Of a stretch of 58,110 bases of DNA, positions 18,995 to 27,078 are shown piece by piece; position 1 is the stretch's first letter, and each line of letters opens with the position of its first letter. The notes beneath the pieces were generated by a model. It searched no databases. It had not been told where the DNA came from and was given only the letters and a program-made list of their open reading frames with translations. The position numbers and the translations under genes are program-made. This DNA is from Phycisphaerae bacterium. GTDB taxonomy: Bacteria > Planctomycetota > Phycisphaerae > UBA1845. The DNA is taken from positions 1-58,110 of the forward strand of contig JAJDEA010000123.1 of NCBI GenBank assembly GCA_029260035.1, in the 5' to 3' direction.

Positions 18995-19537
18995 ATGCTT
19001 TGCTCCTCGATTCAATTGGCAAGACTCATCGGCCTTGCACTTCATATTCTATGGAAGATCAGCCGTTTCCATCCAAGAGAAACAGCTATCATAAACCAAT
19101 AACCAACCAATTCTCCCACCAGAGCGGCGGTAATCTTCGGTTAGGCAATAACTCTATACACTGCAGAAAACATGACACGGCTAAGACATAAACTCAACCA
19201 ATCGAAGCCTTTCTGCAAATTCTTGTCGCTACGGCTTTCGCCATGTCCTTTGGAAAGCCTGCGAATCGAAACGCTACAGAAAAACCGACCAGCCCTCGAG
19301 CCGTTCTCCGTAACTGGCGATGTGAAGGGAGATCGAAATGTTCAAAGTGATATGGTAGTTGGATGGAGGTAGCGCGTCAAGGTAAAAGTCGTTACAAACG
19401 CGATTCCCAGCCATGAAAAACGGCATTCCCAGATAGCGGGGACGTTATCGGAAGTTGTATGTGCAATGCGGTTGACTCTGGGGGGATGGCGCGTTTTATA
19501 GGAGCAAGGCGCGCGGTTTCATGGCTCGTCCACATCC
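18995..19537. other. Intergenic region with no recognised gene
   Basis: 543 bases between two minus-strand genes. It holds the Shine-Dalgarno and promoter region of the propeller lipoprotein at its left end. I see no coding frame with family resemblance, RNA gene or repeat in the rest. Confidence 0.5.
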
Positions 19538-21007
19538 CTAAACGTGAGTATGGAGCTGGCGTTTCAACAGCTTGCCCGTTGGTCCAACAGGAAGGTCGCT
19601 CTTCACGATGATTTCCTTTGGTATCTTAAAGCCAGCGATCGATCCTTTGACAAAATTCCTGAGGTCCTGCCCATCCGGGTTTGAATCTGGTCTGCAGAGA
19701 ACGTATGCGATGGGGACCTCTCCCCGCAGTGTATCCGGCACGCCGATGACTGCCGCCTGCAGCACATCATCGTGGGCCTCCAGCGCCGCCTCGATTTCAC
19801 GAGGAAAGACGTTTTCCCCGCCGATAATGAGCATCTCCTTTGCCCGACCTGTAATTGCCAAATATCCGTCACTATCCACGCATCCGATATCACCAGTGTG
19901 AAACCAGCCTTCCGAATCGATCGCGTCTTCGGTTTCAGCGGTTTTCTTGTAATACCCTTTCATCAACCCCGGACCTCGAACGAGGATTTCACCCTCCCCC
20001 CCCGCATGGAGAGATTCCCCGTTCTCGTCAACGGTACGAACCTCGACATGGCGGATCGGCTTGCCAACAGTCCCGGTCTTGTGATGGGCGACAGACCCGG
20101 CAGCTACCACGGGCGAGGTTTCTGTTAATCCATATCCCTGCCGAAGTACAACACGAAACCGCTCTTCAAATTCCTTCCGAACACTGTCCGGAAGAGGCTC
20201 GCCTCCACTCACCGCCAAAATGACGCTCTGAAAATCGTCCGCAGTCGTCGATTTCGTCCTGAGCATGGCCGCATACATGCTTGGCACCGCCATCATAAGT
20301 GAAATACGATAATCGCGAATGGCACGCACCACCGCTAGAGGGTTAAACCTAGGAATGGCGAATGAACTTGCACCTAGAACGATCGGAACCAGGACTGTCC
20401 CCGTGAGTCCGAACACATGAAATGGCGGCAGTATATTCAGAAAACGATGACTACTGTCGATATCCAACGCCGCGATCGTGTCAGTGCAATTACTATGCAA
20501 ATTGCGATAAGTCAATTCTACGCCTTTAGGCTGAGCCGTCGTCCCCGACGTGTAGAGAATAACCGCTGTATCCATTGGATTGACGTTAGGGGCTTTACGC
20601 CTTGCACGAAATCGCTCGAACACCATTTTTCGCTTCAAGGGCAAATCTTCCAGGAAGATCGTCCGGCAAGGCTGGCACGACATGCATTCCGAGAAGTGTC
20701 GGACGGTAATGACCAGGTCCAGTTCAGCATCCGTAATGATTGCCTTGAGTTCATCCTCGCTCAGCAGAAAATTGAGCGGAACGGCAGTCCGCTTGGCCCA
20801 CAACACTCCCATAAGCACAGCTGGAAATGCCGTGGACGCCGGAAGCATGATGCCGATGCGTTCGCAACCGGAAGCCCTTTCGATAATTCCCCGAAACACC
20901 GACGCAAGGTCCGCGAGCTGCCTGTAATTCAGTGAGCGCGTACCATCCGTCACAGCTGGCGCCGATGGGGTGCGTTTCACCGAATTAATCAACGAGTCAA
21001 TCAGCAT
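19538..21007 (-). CDS. AMP-dependent acyl-CoA/acyl-ACP synthetase
   Basis: 489 residues from the ATG at 21007 (M-L-I-D-S-L-I). An upstream extension of 46 residues is open but has no family resemblance. All adenylate-forming enzyme motifs are present: Y-T-S-G-T-T-A-Q-P-K-G (A3), Y-G-L-T-E-T-S-P (A5), G-W-F-H-T-G-D-I-G (A7), G-R-A-K-E-M-L-I-I-G-G-E-N-V-F-P (A8), and catalytic Lys in G-P-T-G-K-L-L-K. The enzyme activates a carboxylate, most likely a fatty acid, as acyl-AMP and passes it to CoA or ACP. Its closeness to the LplT-acyltransferase fusion suggests the acyl-ACP synthetase part of an Aas-like pathway, but chain-length and acceptor specificity cannot be read. Confidence 0.9.
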   Translation of the reverse strand: MLIDSLINSVKRTPSAPAVTDGTRSLNYRQLADLASVFRGIIERASGCERIGIMLPASTAFPAVLMGVLWAKRTAVPLNFLLSEDELKAIITDAELDLVITVRHFSECMSCQPCRTIFLEDLPLKRKMVFERFRARRKAPNVNPMDTAVILYTSGTTAQPKGVELTYRNLHSNCTDTIAALDIDSSHRFLNILPPFHVFGLTGTVLVPIVLGASSFAIPRFNPLAVVRAIRDYRISLMMAVPSMYAAMLRTKSTTADDFQSVILAVSGGEPLPDSVRKEFEERFRVVLRQGYGLTETSPVVAAGSVAHHKTGTVGKPIRHVEVRTVDENGESLHAGGEGEILVRGPGLMKGYYKKTAETEDAIDSEGWFHTGDIGCVDSDGYLAITGRAKEMLIIGGENVFPREIEAALEAHDDVLQAAVIGVPDTLRGEVPIAYVLCRPDSNPDGQDLRNFVKGSIAGFKIPKEIIVKSDLPVGPTGKLLKRQLHTHV

Positions 21008-21252
21008 TTGGTTCACACGCAAGCGTAGAAGCACACTTGCGTATTGTCTAGCGATTCGCAAGACACGAAACAGCGTGAGACCCCTTTCATTTCGCCGAGA
21101 ATAATGTTCGAAACGGCTGATTTCAATACTGTTATGCACCTCCACGGCTCCCCTTGCACCCTAATAACCTCGCAAGCGGGGCAATCCGATAGATCAACAT
21201 AATGCGCTCCAATGCCAAGGTCGCAATCAAGTTGCATCAAAGGTAGAGAATC

Positions 21253-22446
21253 ATGAAGAGAAAAGAGCCTGCCATCGCAACCGAATCGAAAGAACATGAC
21301 CCACGCACAACGGCGATTCGTTCCTACTTCGAAGCAGACCGCGAAGTCAGGCGAGGTGTTTGCCTGCTAAACGCGGGCCGATTCGACGAAGCCGAGGCTT
21401 GTTTTGCGCGCGCCACCAGGCATGGACGCACAGACGGTTCCATAGCGTCTTTCTTAGCCGGATGTTTGCTTGGCAAAGGCAAGGCGATTGAGGCTGCGGA
21501 GAAGTTTGATGAAAACCTCGAGCAAAACACCGAAGACGTGACAGCTCGCATTCGACACGCGCTAAGTTTGTGGAAGGCTGGCAATGCGGACGGTGCGATC
21601 AAATCCCTGCGCGAAGGAATCAGGCGTCAACCCGAAATCGCAGAATTGCATTTCCAGCTGGGGACACTGTTGAGCGCATCCAACGAATATGAAGAGGCGG
21701 AGTTGCGTTTTACGCAAGTCTTAAGCATTGACCAGCAACACCAACAGGCACTAATAAGTTTAGCACTTTGCCGTGGAGCACAACAGTCGCCCGCAGAAGC
21801 GCTGACCTATTTACAGCGAGCACAATCACAAAACCCTACTGACCCAAGAGTAGGCCTATTGCTTGCACAGGCTGCGCGTGCGGTGGAACAACAGGGACAA
21901 ACAATCAGCACTCACGGCACCATGCCACCCGAACTGAACGTCGGAACCAGTCCAGAAATCGAGGAACTATCGAAGGCCATCGAAGCGGACCCGGAATTCG
22001 TGGACGCACTGATTTCAATTCCTTCATCCGACGTGGATAGCCGAGTCTTCGCATTGCTTCTCACGATCATCCAGGCTGCACTTGAGCGTCAGCCTGAGCA
22101 AGCGGAACTTCACTTTCATTGCGGACAGGTTCTTCGACGACTCGGGCGCGATGACGAAGCGATTGACGCAACGGAACGAGCCATCTCAATCAATCCCCGT
22201 TTTGCTCGTGCGTTGATTGAGCTTGCAAAGCAATACCACGAAACAGATCGAAACGCCGACGCTATGTCACGGCTGGAACAGGCAATTCAAGTCGGCGCCG
22301 AATTTGCAGATGTATATTACTTGTTGGGGAACCTATACCGCGACCGCGGCGATCTACGTCAAGCGGTGGATGCTTATGAGCACGCATTGGGCATCAACGC
22401 TTCATATCGTGCCGCACGAGAAGCGTTGGATGAGCTGCCTGTTTGA
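21253..22446 (+). CDS. TPR-repeat protein
   Basis: 397 residues of tetratricopeptide repeats in two blocks (about residues 35-220 and 275-395) with classical patterns such as L-N-A-G-R-F-D-E-A-E-A-C-F-A-R-A and L-G-R-D-D-E-A-I-D-A-T-E-R-A-I-S-I-N-P. No signal peptide or catalytic domain. It starts 245 bases from the divergent synthetase gene and ends 14 bases before the next TPR gene, so the pair forms an operon. A cytosolic scaffold role is inferred. Confidence 0.85.
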   Translation: MKRKEPAIATESKEHDPRTTAIRSYFEADREVRRGVCLLNAGRFDEAEACFARATRHGRTDGSIASFLAGCLLGKGKAIEAAEKFDENLEQNTEDVTARIRHALSLWKAGNADGAIKSLREGIRRQPEIAELHFQLGTLLSASNEYEEAELRFTQVLSIDQQHQQALISLALCRGAQQSPAEALTYLQRAQSQNPTDPRVGLLLAQAARAVEQQGQTISTHGTMPPELNVGTSPEIEELSKAIEADPEFVDALISIPSSDVDSRVFALLLTIIQAALERQPEQAELHFHCGQVLRRLGRDDEAIDATERAISINPRFARALIELAKQYHETDRNADAMSRLEQAIQVGAEFADVYYLLGNLYRDRGDLRQAVDAYEHALGINASYRAAREALDELPV

Positions 22447-22460
22447 TACATTGAGAATTT

Positions 22461-24158
22461 ATGTCACATATCCTTGAAATTCTGGGTCGCGGATTACTCG
22501 CTGAGCTTGCTTCGGCATTTCGCGATCTCCTTGGCAATGGAGGCGAGGTTTCTGCAGAAGCGCTCAAGCAACGAGTGGACCTCGACCCCCGCGACAGTTC
22601 TCTTCAACGTGCGCTAGCCATTCGGCTGCTCGTAGATCGTCAGCCAGGTGATGCCCGTCAGTCATTTGAAAATGCATTACAGCTTTCGCCACACGATCGC
22701 GTCGCACGCCTGGGGTTGGCCTGCGCATTAGATGAGCTTGGCCTGACTCGCGCTGCAGCGGAACAACTTCAAACAGTCCTGGAGTTCCATCGACACGACG
22801 GACCAACGTGGTTCGCGCTCGGCTTTTGCCAGGAAAAGCTAGGCGAAACGGATGACGCCATCGCATCTTACGAAGCGACTTTGGATGTCTCTCCTGATCT
22901 ACGCAACGCCCATGAAAGACTGGCTGCAATCTATGTGAAATTAGATGAAGTCGGGATGGCAACAAAACACTACGAGTACTTGTGCGCTTGCGAGCCTACC
23001 GACTGTTCTCTGTCATTGGCACTGGCCAACCTCTATGTTCGGGCAGAGCGGCATGAGGACGCGCTCGACCAGTTTCGTTCTGCTCTTTCTGTGGACCCAA
23101 AGAATTGGGAAGCACAGTCGGACTGCGTGCGTACATATGTCGAAGCGGGTCGTGTTGAAGAAGCTATCCAAGTCCTTCAAAGCTTGATTGACGAACATCC
23201 CGAGTCATACGAATACCACATGCGTCTGGGCGACCTATACGAACAGCTCAATCAAAACGAACTCGCTCTTCGGGAATTTGAAGAAACGGCCAAGCTGGAC
23301 CCTTCTGGGATGGAGGGTAACATCAAGATTGGCACGATTCACCTCAAAATGGGCTCGTTTCAAGAAGCCGCTCGCGCGTTCAATCAGGCAATCGATACAA
23401 ACGACAAGCTTCTGTCTGCCTACACCGGGATGGGCGTTGCCCAAGAGGCACTCGGCCAGCATGAAGACGCCCTGGCGAGCTTCGAACTGGCAGCCAACGC
23501 CGAGCCGAACAGTACGCTTTTGTTCGGAGAAACCGCTCGCCTGCAACTAATGGTTGTCGCTGCAGAACAATCTGAGAAGTATCTTTCACCTGCCTCCATC
23601 GCGCGTCATCCGGATGCTGTACCAGGCGACGAAACGGCGACCCTTATTGACAGGCAAATTGGCATACTTCGAGAAGCCATAGAGAAGCACCCGGGGCATG
23701 CTGATTTCCACTACCGCCTAGGCCTATTGCTCCGTTATGCCAACGACCTGCCCGGCGCCATTCACGAATTCCATGAGGCAGTAGCGATCAATCCGCAGTA
23801 TGTCAACGCGCTCACCAAGCTCGGGCTATCATTGAAAGAAATCGGAAGAAATGATGAAGCGATTGCCGCATTCCAAAGAGCCATGACGGTCGAGCCGGAG
23901 GCCCTACACCTTCATTATCAACTCGGCTTATTGTTCGCTGATCGTGGGCAGTTTGAGGCGGCGGTGGAACGATTCGAGCAGGCTCTGGACTCGTCGCCTA
24001 ACAACTTTGAGTATGTCGCAAACCTCGCACTTTCCTTGCAAGACATGGGACTTGGCGATCGCGCTCAGGCTGCCTGGGACACACTTTGCGAAGCGCTCGG
24101 AGATCACCCTTTATCACAAGCTGCCATGCTCAATACCACCAATCCCGCGCGTATCTAG
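22461..24158 (+). CDS. TPR-repeat protein, second gene of a pair
   Basis: 565 residues made almost entirely of about 13 TPR units, such as L-G-E-T-D-D-A-I-A-S-Y-E-A-T-L-D-V-S-P and I-G-R-N-D-E-A-I-A-A-F-Q-R-A-M-T-V-E-P. The short N-terminus (M-S-H-I-L-E-I-L-G-R) is amphipathic. It follows its partner by 14 bases and shares repeat style with it, so the two probably arose by duplication and work together. No enzymatic motif is seen. Confidence 0.86.
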   Translation: MSHILEILGRGLLAELASAFRDLLGNGGEVSAEALKQRVDLDPRDSSLQRALAIRLLVDRQPGDARQSFENALQLSPHDRVARLGLACALDELGLTRAAAEQLQTVLEFHRHDGPTWFALGFCQEKLGETDDAIASYEATLDVSPDLRNAHERLAAIYVKLDEVGMATKHYEYLCACEPTDCSLSLALANLYVRAERHEDALDQFRSALSVDPKNWEAQSDCVRTYVEAGRVEEAIQVLQSLIDEHPESYEYHMRLGDLYEQLNQNELALREFEETAKLDPSGMEGNIKIGTIHLKMGSFQEAARAFNQAIDTNDKLLSAYTGMGVAQEALGQHEDALASFELAANAEPNSTLLFGETARLQLMVVAAEQSEKYLSPASIARHPDAVPGDETATLIDRQIGILREAIEKHPGHADFHYRLGLLLRYANDLPGAIHEFHEAVAINPQYVNALTKLGLSLKEIGRNDEAIAAFQRAMTVEPEALHLHYQLGLLFADRGQFEAAVERFEQALDSSPNNFEYVANLALSLQDMGLGDRAQAAWDTLCEALGDHPLSQAAMLNTTNPARI

Positions 24159-24227
24159 CCAATCCTTAGTGGAAGACAGATCACGCGTAATAGCATGACT
24201 GAAGGCGTCGGAAAACCAAGTGACGGT

Positions 24228-25325
24228 CTACCCATCTATCCTGTTCATCAGCTTTTCCAGTTCCGCATTGTGTGCAACACTTTGAATCACACCTTTTCGA
24301 TTAACAACAAGAAACGTCGGAACAACTACGTCAATAGGTGTACCGTCCCCAGTTTTCGACACTTCCGTTTCAATACACCGGGGCCAGGGAGTCATAAAAC
24401 TACCCATCGCACTTTTTCTTTCGTCGGGGTCCTGGTCCAGCGAAACACCAATTATTGCTACGCCAAGGTCTGCATAATTTGTGAAGATATGGAGCAATCG
24501 AACGATTGTCTTCGTGTAAGACAACCTGTTCTTCTTGGACCAATAATGCACGATTAAGATTTTACCTTCAGAGTCTTTTGAACGGATGGTCTTGCCTTTT
24601 TCACTTACAAACACACCTTCGAATTTCTTATATTTTACCGACGCATTGAGTAACTCCGTCTGGGCATGGGCGGCATGTGCTGAGGCGGGAAACTCAAAAG
24701 CGAGTTTCTTCAAAGTCATTCTTGCCTTGTCAAATTGCTCGCTGCCGATTTGGTTTCGTATCAAGCTGGCAAACACAAGAGACCGACGTCCCGACGCCTG
24801 GTAATCATTTAGAAACCCTTCATACCGTTCGACGGCTCCTTGACGCTGTCGATCGCGCGGCATGCCCTCACTTCTCGCGCCATATACAAACGCCTGAATA
24901 GCGAAGAATGCATTCTCCGAGGCGAGCTTTCCCTTCGGATTCTTCCTTATCAACTCATCTTCCGCAATGGTCGACGTTGCTTTCAATAATTGACGTTGGT
25001 ACTTGGGGCGAATTCGCGAAAGCTCCGACAAGACTTCCATTTTGAAGACCAACGCATCTTCCTTGAATGAGGTGCCGGGATGGGTACTCAAAAGCTTGTC
25101 CACTTGAGACAAAGCTTTTTCGTATCTGACAATCTTCGCTTCGATTTCTGCCCGGTCCACCACTCCGACAGAGACACTCGCGCGACTTTCTTTGATCTCT
25201 TCGATGAGAGACGATTCCGATGTGTCGTTCTTCTGGTTCGTGTCAGCTGCGTTCTGACCGAGAGCTGGCGCCACATGCACAATCGACAACATAAACAAGA
25301 TGGCAAAGCAATAACGGAATCTCAT
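24228..25325 (-). CDS. Exported thioredoxin-fold protein lacking CxxC
   Basis: 365 residues from the ATG at 25325, which has GGAGTGG upstream and opens a signal peptide (F-R-Y-C-F-A-I-L-F-M-L, cleavage near A-L-G-Q). The middle is helical and TPR-like (E-R-Y-E-G-F-L-N-D-Y, A-R-M-T-L-K-K-L-A-F-E-F-P). The last 130 residues resemble TlpA/AhpC-type thioredoxin folds: K-I-L-I-V-H-Y-W-S, then A-I-I-G-V-S-L-D-Q-D, then V-V-V-P-T-F-L-V-V-N-R-K-G-V-I with the cis-proline. The position of W-C-x-x-C reads W-S-K-K-N-R, so both redox cysteines are missing. It is therefore more likely a binding protein than an oxidoreductase. Confidence 0.78.
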   Translation of the reverse strand: MRFRYCFAILFMLSIVHVAPALGQNAADTNQKNDTSESSLIEEIKESRASVSVGVVDRAEIEAKIVRYEKALSQVDKLLSTHPGTSFKEDALVFKMEVLSELSRIRPKYQRQLLKATSTIAEDELIRKNPKGKLASENAFFAIQAFVYGARSEGMPRDRQRQGAVERYEGFLNDYQASGRRSLVFASLIRNQIGSEQFDKARMTLKKLAFEFPASAHAAHAQTELLNASVKYKKFEGVFVSEKGKTIRSKDSEGKILIVHYWSKKNRLSYTKTIVRLLHIFTNYADLGVAIIGVSLDQDPDERKSAMGSFMTPWPRCIETEVSKTGDGTPIDVVVPTFLVVNRKGVIQSVAHNAELEKLMNRIDG

Positions 25326-25745
25326 ATCTAATCCACTCCAAGGCAACGGTATGTATCCATGAAGAGACTTGTAAGTCTCAACTAACCAAGACACTCGCAT
25401 TCCAACCCTACGGCTGAGATAGAACTGCGAAACACACAAGACGAACAGTATAACACGATTCGACTTTGGGGTAGAGAGACAAACGGAGCTAACCGCTCGG
25501 CCCGGGTAAGCACGCCTGCAAGAACTACGCGCCGCAACATCATTGTAGCGTTCTCAGGCCTATGGGTGGCACGTTTCGGATTACGAATGCGAGAGTTCAG
25601 CGATGTCACGAGCGCGCAACAACAGGGCAAACATGGATTGATGAAGCATCGAACGCACAACGGCCATCGGGTTTGCATGAAACGCTATGGAGAAAAATCG
25701 CCCGACCACCCATCCGCGAATTGAAGAAATCACACAGAGGGTTCA
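25326..25745. other. Intergenic region with no recognised gene
   Basis: 420 bases between two minus-strand genes. Only the Shine-Dalgarno of the thioredoxin-fold gene is recognisable. Short frames here lack family resemblance. Confidence 0.5.
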
Positions 25746-26690
25746 TTACTTGTTCACAGATTCCAACCACGGCGCGACCATCGATGCCAGAAGTTTGTCG
25801 CTAAAATGCTCCTTCGTGATGCGACGGGCATCAACATCCGACTTAGCCGAAGCCAGCAAGCGAATGTATTTTCGCAAGTGCTCACGGCCGTGAACATCTG
25901 AAAGAATGTAACTGACCAGCGTATAGGATTGTGCATAGTTCAGGGTCGCTTTTGCCGCCTTGATTGCACGAACTTCCGTCCGATCGTAGAACGCACGTCG
26001 ATCGGCAAGCGTCAAATCTCGCAAAGGAACCAAAGCTTTGGCATCAACGGCATCTCGAACAACTTTGAAGAAACCCAATTCGCGCCGGTCAAAAACGAGG
26101 CCTGATTTCGTCGGACGAGCGGTTCCGTAATAAGTCGCAAGCCCTTCGTTTAGCCAAACTGGTGCGAAAGGAATATAGCGATGAAGGAATTGGTGAAACG
26201 CTTCGTGGAAAAGAACTTCATAAGTCTCGCTGGAGTCAGGATCATCACGAATAATCAGCAAGCTGACAGCCGGCACAAACAACCCCCGCGTATGCTCTGC
26301 CTGCCCAGCGAAGTACGCCTCTACGAATTCGTTGTATTGAGCGTCTGTCGCCAAAATAACGACGCGAAAACGGTCTTGCGAATCAGGCCTCGCCTCAGTC
26401 TGCCGACTTTGCTTTTCATTCCCAGCCAATAGATCGCCGAATCCCTTCTGGTATTCCGCATAGATGTATTCGAGGCAACGCGCGTATTCCGCAAATCGCT
26501 CTTCGCCGATCGTCCCAGCCAATGAGTAGTGTGGCGTCGCCTTGCGAACCGTGAATTCGCCCAAGTCGCCCCGAAGACTTCGCGTTTGAGCCTCGGCTGC
26601 CGGCAAGCATGGCCATGCAAGCGCGAGCCATGCCACCCAAGACACTATCAGGAGACCGAGGCAGACAGAATGTGCGGATTGAGCGCGCAT
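25746..26690 (-). CDS. Exported gluzincin-type metallopeptidase-like protein
   Basis: 314 residues with a signal peptide (hydrophobic run L-G-L-L-I-V-S-W-V-A-W-L-A-L-A, cleavage near A-E-A-Q). The centre carries H-E-A-F-H-Q-F-L-H, the HExxH zinc and catalytic motif, followed after 14 residues by W-L-N-E-G-L-A-T-Y-Y, where Glu is the third zinc ligand of the gluzincin type. This pairing is typical of the peptidase-MA/DUF1570 proteins common in planctomycetes. The remaining part is helical. It would cleave protein or peptide outside the cytoplasm; the substrate is unknown. It starts at the ATG at 26688-26690. Confidence 0.85.
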   Translation of the reverse strand: MRAQSAHSVCLGLLIVSWVAWLALAWPCLPAAEAQTRSLRGDLGEFTVRKATPHYSLAGTIGEERFAEYARCLEYIYAEYQKGFGDLLAGNEKQSRQTEARPDSQDRFRVVILATDAQYNEFVEAYFAGQAEHTRGLFVPAVSLLIIRDDPDSSETYEVLFHEAFHQFLHRYIPFAPVWLNEGLATYYGTARPTKSGLVFDRRELGFFKVVRDAVDAKALVPLRDLTLADRRAFYDRTEVRAIKAAKATLNYAQSYTLVSYILSDVHGREHLRKYIRLLASAKSDVDARRITKEHFSDKLLASMVAPWLESVNK

Positions 26691-27078
26691 GGTTTAGGCC
26701 TCCCCCTCCTGGTCAATTCGAACCTCCATATTGCAACGCCATGTTGGCAAGACAGGCCTCTCGGCAAGTTCTGGCTCGCGGCAAGCGTAACGGCAACGTT
26801 CCAAAAGCTGAAACACACCTCAGGACCAAAAGCATGCGCGATCGTAGCCATACATAATAAGTCAGTTCAGGCCTGACGCCAAAGATATCGCCTCCCCGCC
26901 GGAATCTGGGCGTACAAGGGTGAGAAGGAAGACCGCATCACGCACGCATTTAATTAGCACTATTGATTCGCGCAATCGTCGTGTAGGATAGTCCGTCAGA
27001 GGGCGCTAGGTTCAGAGACATCTCATTCCGCTCATTTGAAACCAAAGTACTCGGGGTACATCGTCAAAGTACGGATAT
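26691..27078. other. Divergent intergenic region
   Basis: 388 bases between the metallopeptidase and the TMTC-like gene. It must hold two promoters. No gene or RNA is recognised. Confidence 0.5.

Noticed and set aside
21008..21145. 46-residue upstream extension of the AMP-dependent synthetase frame
   Set aside because: No family resemblance or Shine-Dalgarno; ATG 21007 begins where homologs begin.
21013..21297. 94-residue minus-strand frame near the TPR gene start
   Set aside because: Overlaps starts of two better-supported genes and has no homology.
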